Source of the DNA: Hyphomicrobiaceae bacterium
Lineage (GTDB): Bacteria > Pseudomonadota > Alphaproteobacteria > Rhizobiales > Xanthobacteraceae
NCBI GenBank assembly: GCA_947472885.1
Contig: CANJBX010000039.1
Location: 1 to 34,379, forward strand
Length of the DNA stretch: 34,379 nucleotides
Direction: 5' to 3'
Shown: positions 32,519-34,379 of the stretch, piece after piece
How the letters are laid out: the number at the start of each line of letters is the position of its first letter
Position numbering within the stretch: the first letter of the stretch is position 1
The notes under the pieces: model-generated
What the model was told of the DNA's origin: nothing
The model's input: only the letters and a program-made list of their open reading frames with translations
Database searches by the model: none
Program-made: the position numbers and the translations under genes

Positions 32519-33313
32519 ATGGTTGAGCGACGCGGCGCGTCGGTTGAGATCAGGAACCTGCGCAAGGAGTTTGTGTCCGGCACGGATGTTGTTGTCGCTC
32601 TCGACGATATAAATCTGAACGTGGCGCGCGGCGAGTTCGTCTGCATTGTCGGGCCATCCGGCTGCGGAAAGTCCACCCTGATCCGTATTCTTGCGGGCCT
32701 TGAGAAGCAGACCAGCGGCACCATCACGGTGGATGCCGCCGGCTGGCCGGTCCAGAACGCCATGGTGTTCCAGGATAGCGGGCTGTTCCCCTGGATGAGC
32801 GTGACTCAGAACGTCGGCTTCGGGCTGATGACGCGCGGCGTTGCAAAATCCGAAATCGACGCCCGCGTCGAAGGCGCACTCAAGCTCGTCGGCCTGACGC
32901 GGTTTCGCAATCACTATCCGCACCAGCTTTCCGGCGGTATGCGCCAGCGCGGCGCCATCGCGCGGGCGTTCGTCACCGACCCCGGCATGTTGCTGATGGA
33001 CGAGCCGTTCGCCGCGCTCGATGCGCAGAACCGCACAATTTTGCAGGCCGAACTGGTGCGGCTGTGGGAAGAGACCGGCAAGACCGTCATCTACATCACG
33101 CACTCGATTGAAGAGGCGCTGCTGCTGGGCGACCGCACCGTCATCATTACGGCGCAGCCGGGCCGCATCAAGGAAATCAAGAACATCACGTTCCCGCATC
33201 CGCGCGATCTGATGCAGCTTTCGGCGACGCCGGAATTCGGCGCGCTCAAGCTCGACATCTGGCGGATTCTGGAATCGGAAGTTAATCGCGCACGCGCGGA
33301 GTTGGATCTATGA
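32519..33313 (+). CDS. ABC transporter ATP-binding protein (NitT/TauT/SsuB-like)
   Basis: A 264-residue ATPase with Walker A GPSGCGKST (residues 45-53), Q-loop Gln85, signature LSGGMRQR (137-144), Walker B LLMDEP (158-163) and H-loop His195. The ATG at 32519 has AAGGGGAG upstream. Its stop overlaps the permease start by four bases (ATGA), so the two are co-translated. It is the energy-coupling subunit of the importer whose binding protein lies 42 bases upstream. It is related to, but clearly different from, the ATPase at 10696. Confidence 0.93.
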   Translation: MVERRGASVEIRNLRKEFVSGTDVVVALDDINLNVARGEFVCIVGPSGCGKSTLIRILAGLEKQTSGTITVDAAGWPVQNAMVFQDSGLFPWMSVTQNVGFGLMTRGVAKSEIDARVEGALKLVGLTRFRNHYPHQLSGGMRQRGAIARAFVTDPGMLLMDEPFAALDAQNRTILQAELVRLWEETGKTVIYITHSIEEALLLGDRTVIITAQPGRIKEIKNITFPHPRDLMQLSATPEFGALKLDIWRILESEVNRARAELDL

Positions 33314-34080
33314 GCGGCATGTCGCGCAAGAACCAGGAACGCTGGCTCTATCTGATCTCGCCTATTGTCCTGTTGGTGGTCTGGGAGCTGTTGCTGCGCG
33401 CCGGCGTCGGCGACCGCCGCTTCGTCCCTGCGCCAAGCGACATTGCCGGGCGGTTCTGGCAGCTCACCCTGAGCGGCGAACTGGCGGTTCATACCGGCGT
33501 GACACTCTATCGCGTGCTGGTTGGCTATTTCATTGGCGCCGTACCCGGCATTGCCATTGGGCTGCTGATGGCGATGTACCGGCCGGTGCGGATCTTCTTC
33601 GACCCGTTGATCGCGGCGCTGTTCCCGATCCCCAAGGTCGCGCTGATGCCGATCCTGTTGCTGGCGTTCGGTTTTGGTGACGCGTCCAAGATCGCTCTGG
33701 TTGCGACGGCGGTGTTCTTTCCGGTCATCGTCAACACTTACGCGGGCGCTGCCAACATCGACAAGCTATACTGGGACGTGGCCAAGAACTTCGGCGCCAG
33801 TTCCTATGTGATGTTCACGAAGGTCGTGTTCTTCGGCGCGCTGCCGTTGATCTTTGCGGGTCTCAAGATCGCGCTCGCAGTGTCGTTCGTCGTGCTGGTG
33901 GCAGCCGAATTCGTGGCCTCGAAGTCCGGGCTCGGCTACTTGATCTGGAATTCGTGGGAACTACTGCAGGTCGACTACATGTTCGTCGGCGTGGTGGTGA
34001 TCGGCCTGCTTGGCCTGATTTCGTCGGTGGTGTTCGAGGAAATCGAAAACCTCGTCCTGCCGTGGAAGGTGAAGAACTAG
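33310..34080 (+). CDS. ABC transporter permease (NitT/TauT/SsuC-like)
   Basis: A 256-residue inner-membrane permease with about six hydrophobic segments, beginning with WLYLISPIVLLVVWELLL. The EAA-type coupling loop is visible as AKNFGASSYVMFTKVVFFGALP. It overlaps the ATPase gene by four bases. As the only permease in this operon, it should form a homodimer. The gene ends just before the palindromic element at 34102, which probably marks the end of the operon. It is complete, and the last whole gene in the window. Confidence 0.9.
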   Translation: MSGMSRKNQERWLYLISPIVLLVVWELLLRAGVGDRRFVPAPSDIAGRFWQLTLSGELAVHTGVTLYRVLVGYFIGAVPGIAIGLLMAMYRPVRIFFDPLIAALFPIPKVALMPILLLAFGFGDASKIALVATAVFFPVIVNTYAGAANIDKLYWDVAKNFGASSYVMFTKVVFFGALPLIFAGLKIALAVSFVVLVAAEFVASKSGLGYLIWNSWELLQVDYMFVGVVVIGLLGLISSVVFEEIENLVLPWKVKN

Positions 34081-34101
34081 ATCTTTCACAAATCTGTCCT
34101 T

Positions 34102-34190
34102 CGTCATCGCCGGGCTTGTCCCGGCGATTTCGTTCAGGGAGGCGGGGTGCATCAAGAATCGAGATGGCCGGGACAAGCCCGGCCATGACG
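34102..34190. repeat. intergenic palindromic element, Rhizobiales GGCTTGTCC type
   Basis: Arms of 27 bases at 34102-34128 and 34164-34190 are inverted copies with two mismatches (core GCCGGGCTTGTCCCGGC-like against GCCGGGACAAGCCCGGC). The 35-base middle has no gene. Elements with the CGTCAT...GGGCTTGTCCC core are dispersed repeats in Bradyrhizobium, Rhodopseudomonas and Nitrobacter relatives. Here it lies just after the ABC operon and may serve as a transcription terminator or mRNA 3' end. Confidence 0.88.
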
Positions 34191-34264
34191 AGGTGAGTGT
34201 GCGGCTTGCGTGCCCCGAATAATTGGCGAACCTTAACAGGATGTTGAAAAAACCGATCGGGGGC

Positions 34265-34379
34265 TCAGATTTCTACTGAAATCAGGGTGCTATTGGGAAC
34301 TTCGACATCCAAAGGAACCGGCGCCCCCTGGGCCAAGATCTGCTCAAGAATCATAAAAAGACGGGAATGGATGTGGGTC
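34265..34379 (-). CDS. unidentified ORF, C-terminal fragment (runs off the window)
   Basis: On the minus strand an open frame enters from the right edge and ends at TGA 34265-34267, encoding 37 visible residues that end ...PLDVEVPNSTLISVEI. The visible part has LFMILEQILAQGAPVP before it. No family was recognised. The base composition is more AT-rich than in the neighbouring genes, and TGTTGAAAAAACC lies just beyond the stop, a pattern seen near some transposon ends, so this may be the tail of a mobile-element gene. It is too short to decide. Confidence 0.35.
   Translation of the reverse strand, partial: THIHSRLFMILEQILAQGAPVPLDVEVPNSTLISVEI

Overview
The window looks like accessory catabolic DNA from a high-G+C alphaproteobacterium, most likely a Hyphomicrobiales member close to Bradyrhizobium, Rhodopseudomonas or Xanthobacteraceae. 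This rests on codon use dominated by GC-ending codons, orphan Bug/TctC binding proteins, SsuABC/NitT-type importers, and two intergenic palindromes (27442-27580 and 34102-34190) of a kind common in that group. No rRNA, tRNA, phage or CRISPR locus was seen. The genus is an inference.

Layout. 1-337: the istA start and repeat-bearing end of an IS21-family element, cut by the window edge. 507-5713: two facing groups, [alpha/beta hydrolase, LLM flavin monooxygenase, TctC protein broken by an in-frame amber codon] on + and [LLM monooxygenase, TctC protein] on -. 5881-9173: a GMC flavin oxidoreductase translationally coupled to a YtcJ-like amidohydrolase. 9177-12574: a complete NitT/TauT-like ABC importer, ATPase and two permeases on -, binding protein divergent on +, closed by a strong hairpin terminator. 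12648-15628 (-): ACMSD-like amidohydrolase, small membrane protein and two tandem paralogous SDRs. 15629-16065: a mostly non-coding gap with one candidate 46-residue membrane ORF and a 12-base palindrome. 16066-17363: HCCA-isomerase-like protein, then a HigB/HigA-like toxin-antitoxin pair. 17379-22034: a third TctC protein, an MmgE/PrpD protein, and a divergent class III CoA-transferase followed by a glutathionyl-hydroquinone-reductase-like GST. 22241-23731: an atypical membrane ABC protein. 23891-31387: YfcG-like GST, carboxymuconolactone-decarboxylase-like protein, esterase, homogentisate dioxygenase (hmgA), SDR, fumarylacetoacetase (fahA) and a UbiD-type decarboxylase. 31433-34080: a second NitT/TauT-like importer. 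34265-34379 (-): the end of an unidentified ORF.

How it may work together. The region combines uptake (two ABC importers and three orphan TctC binding proteins) with oxidation, hydrolysis, decarboxylation and CoA activation of small organic acids or aromatics. The best-defined step pair is HmgA plus FahA, the ring-cleavage and final-hydrolysis steps of the homogentisate route. No classical zeta-class maleylacetoacetate isomerase is visible; a YfcG-like GST in the same run is a candidate stand-in. The substrates of the LLM, GMC, UbiD, PrpD and CoA-transferase proteins cannot be told from sequence. No LysR, GntR, TetR, IclR or MarR regulator occurs in the 34 kb; the only DNA-binding proteins are the HigA-like antitoxin and the IstA fragment.
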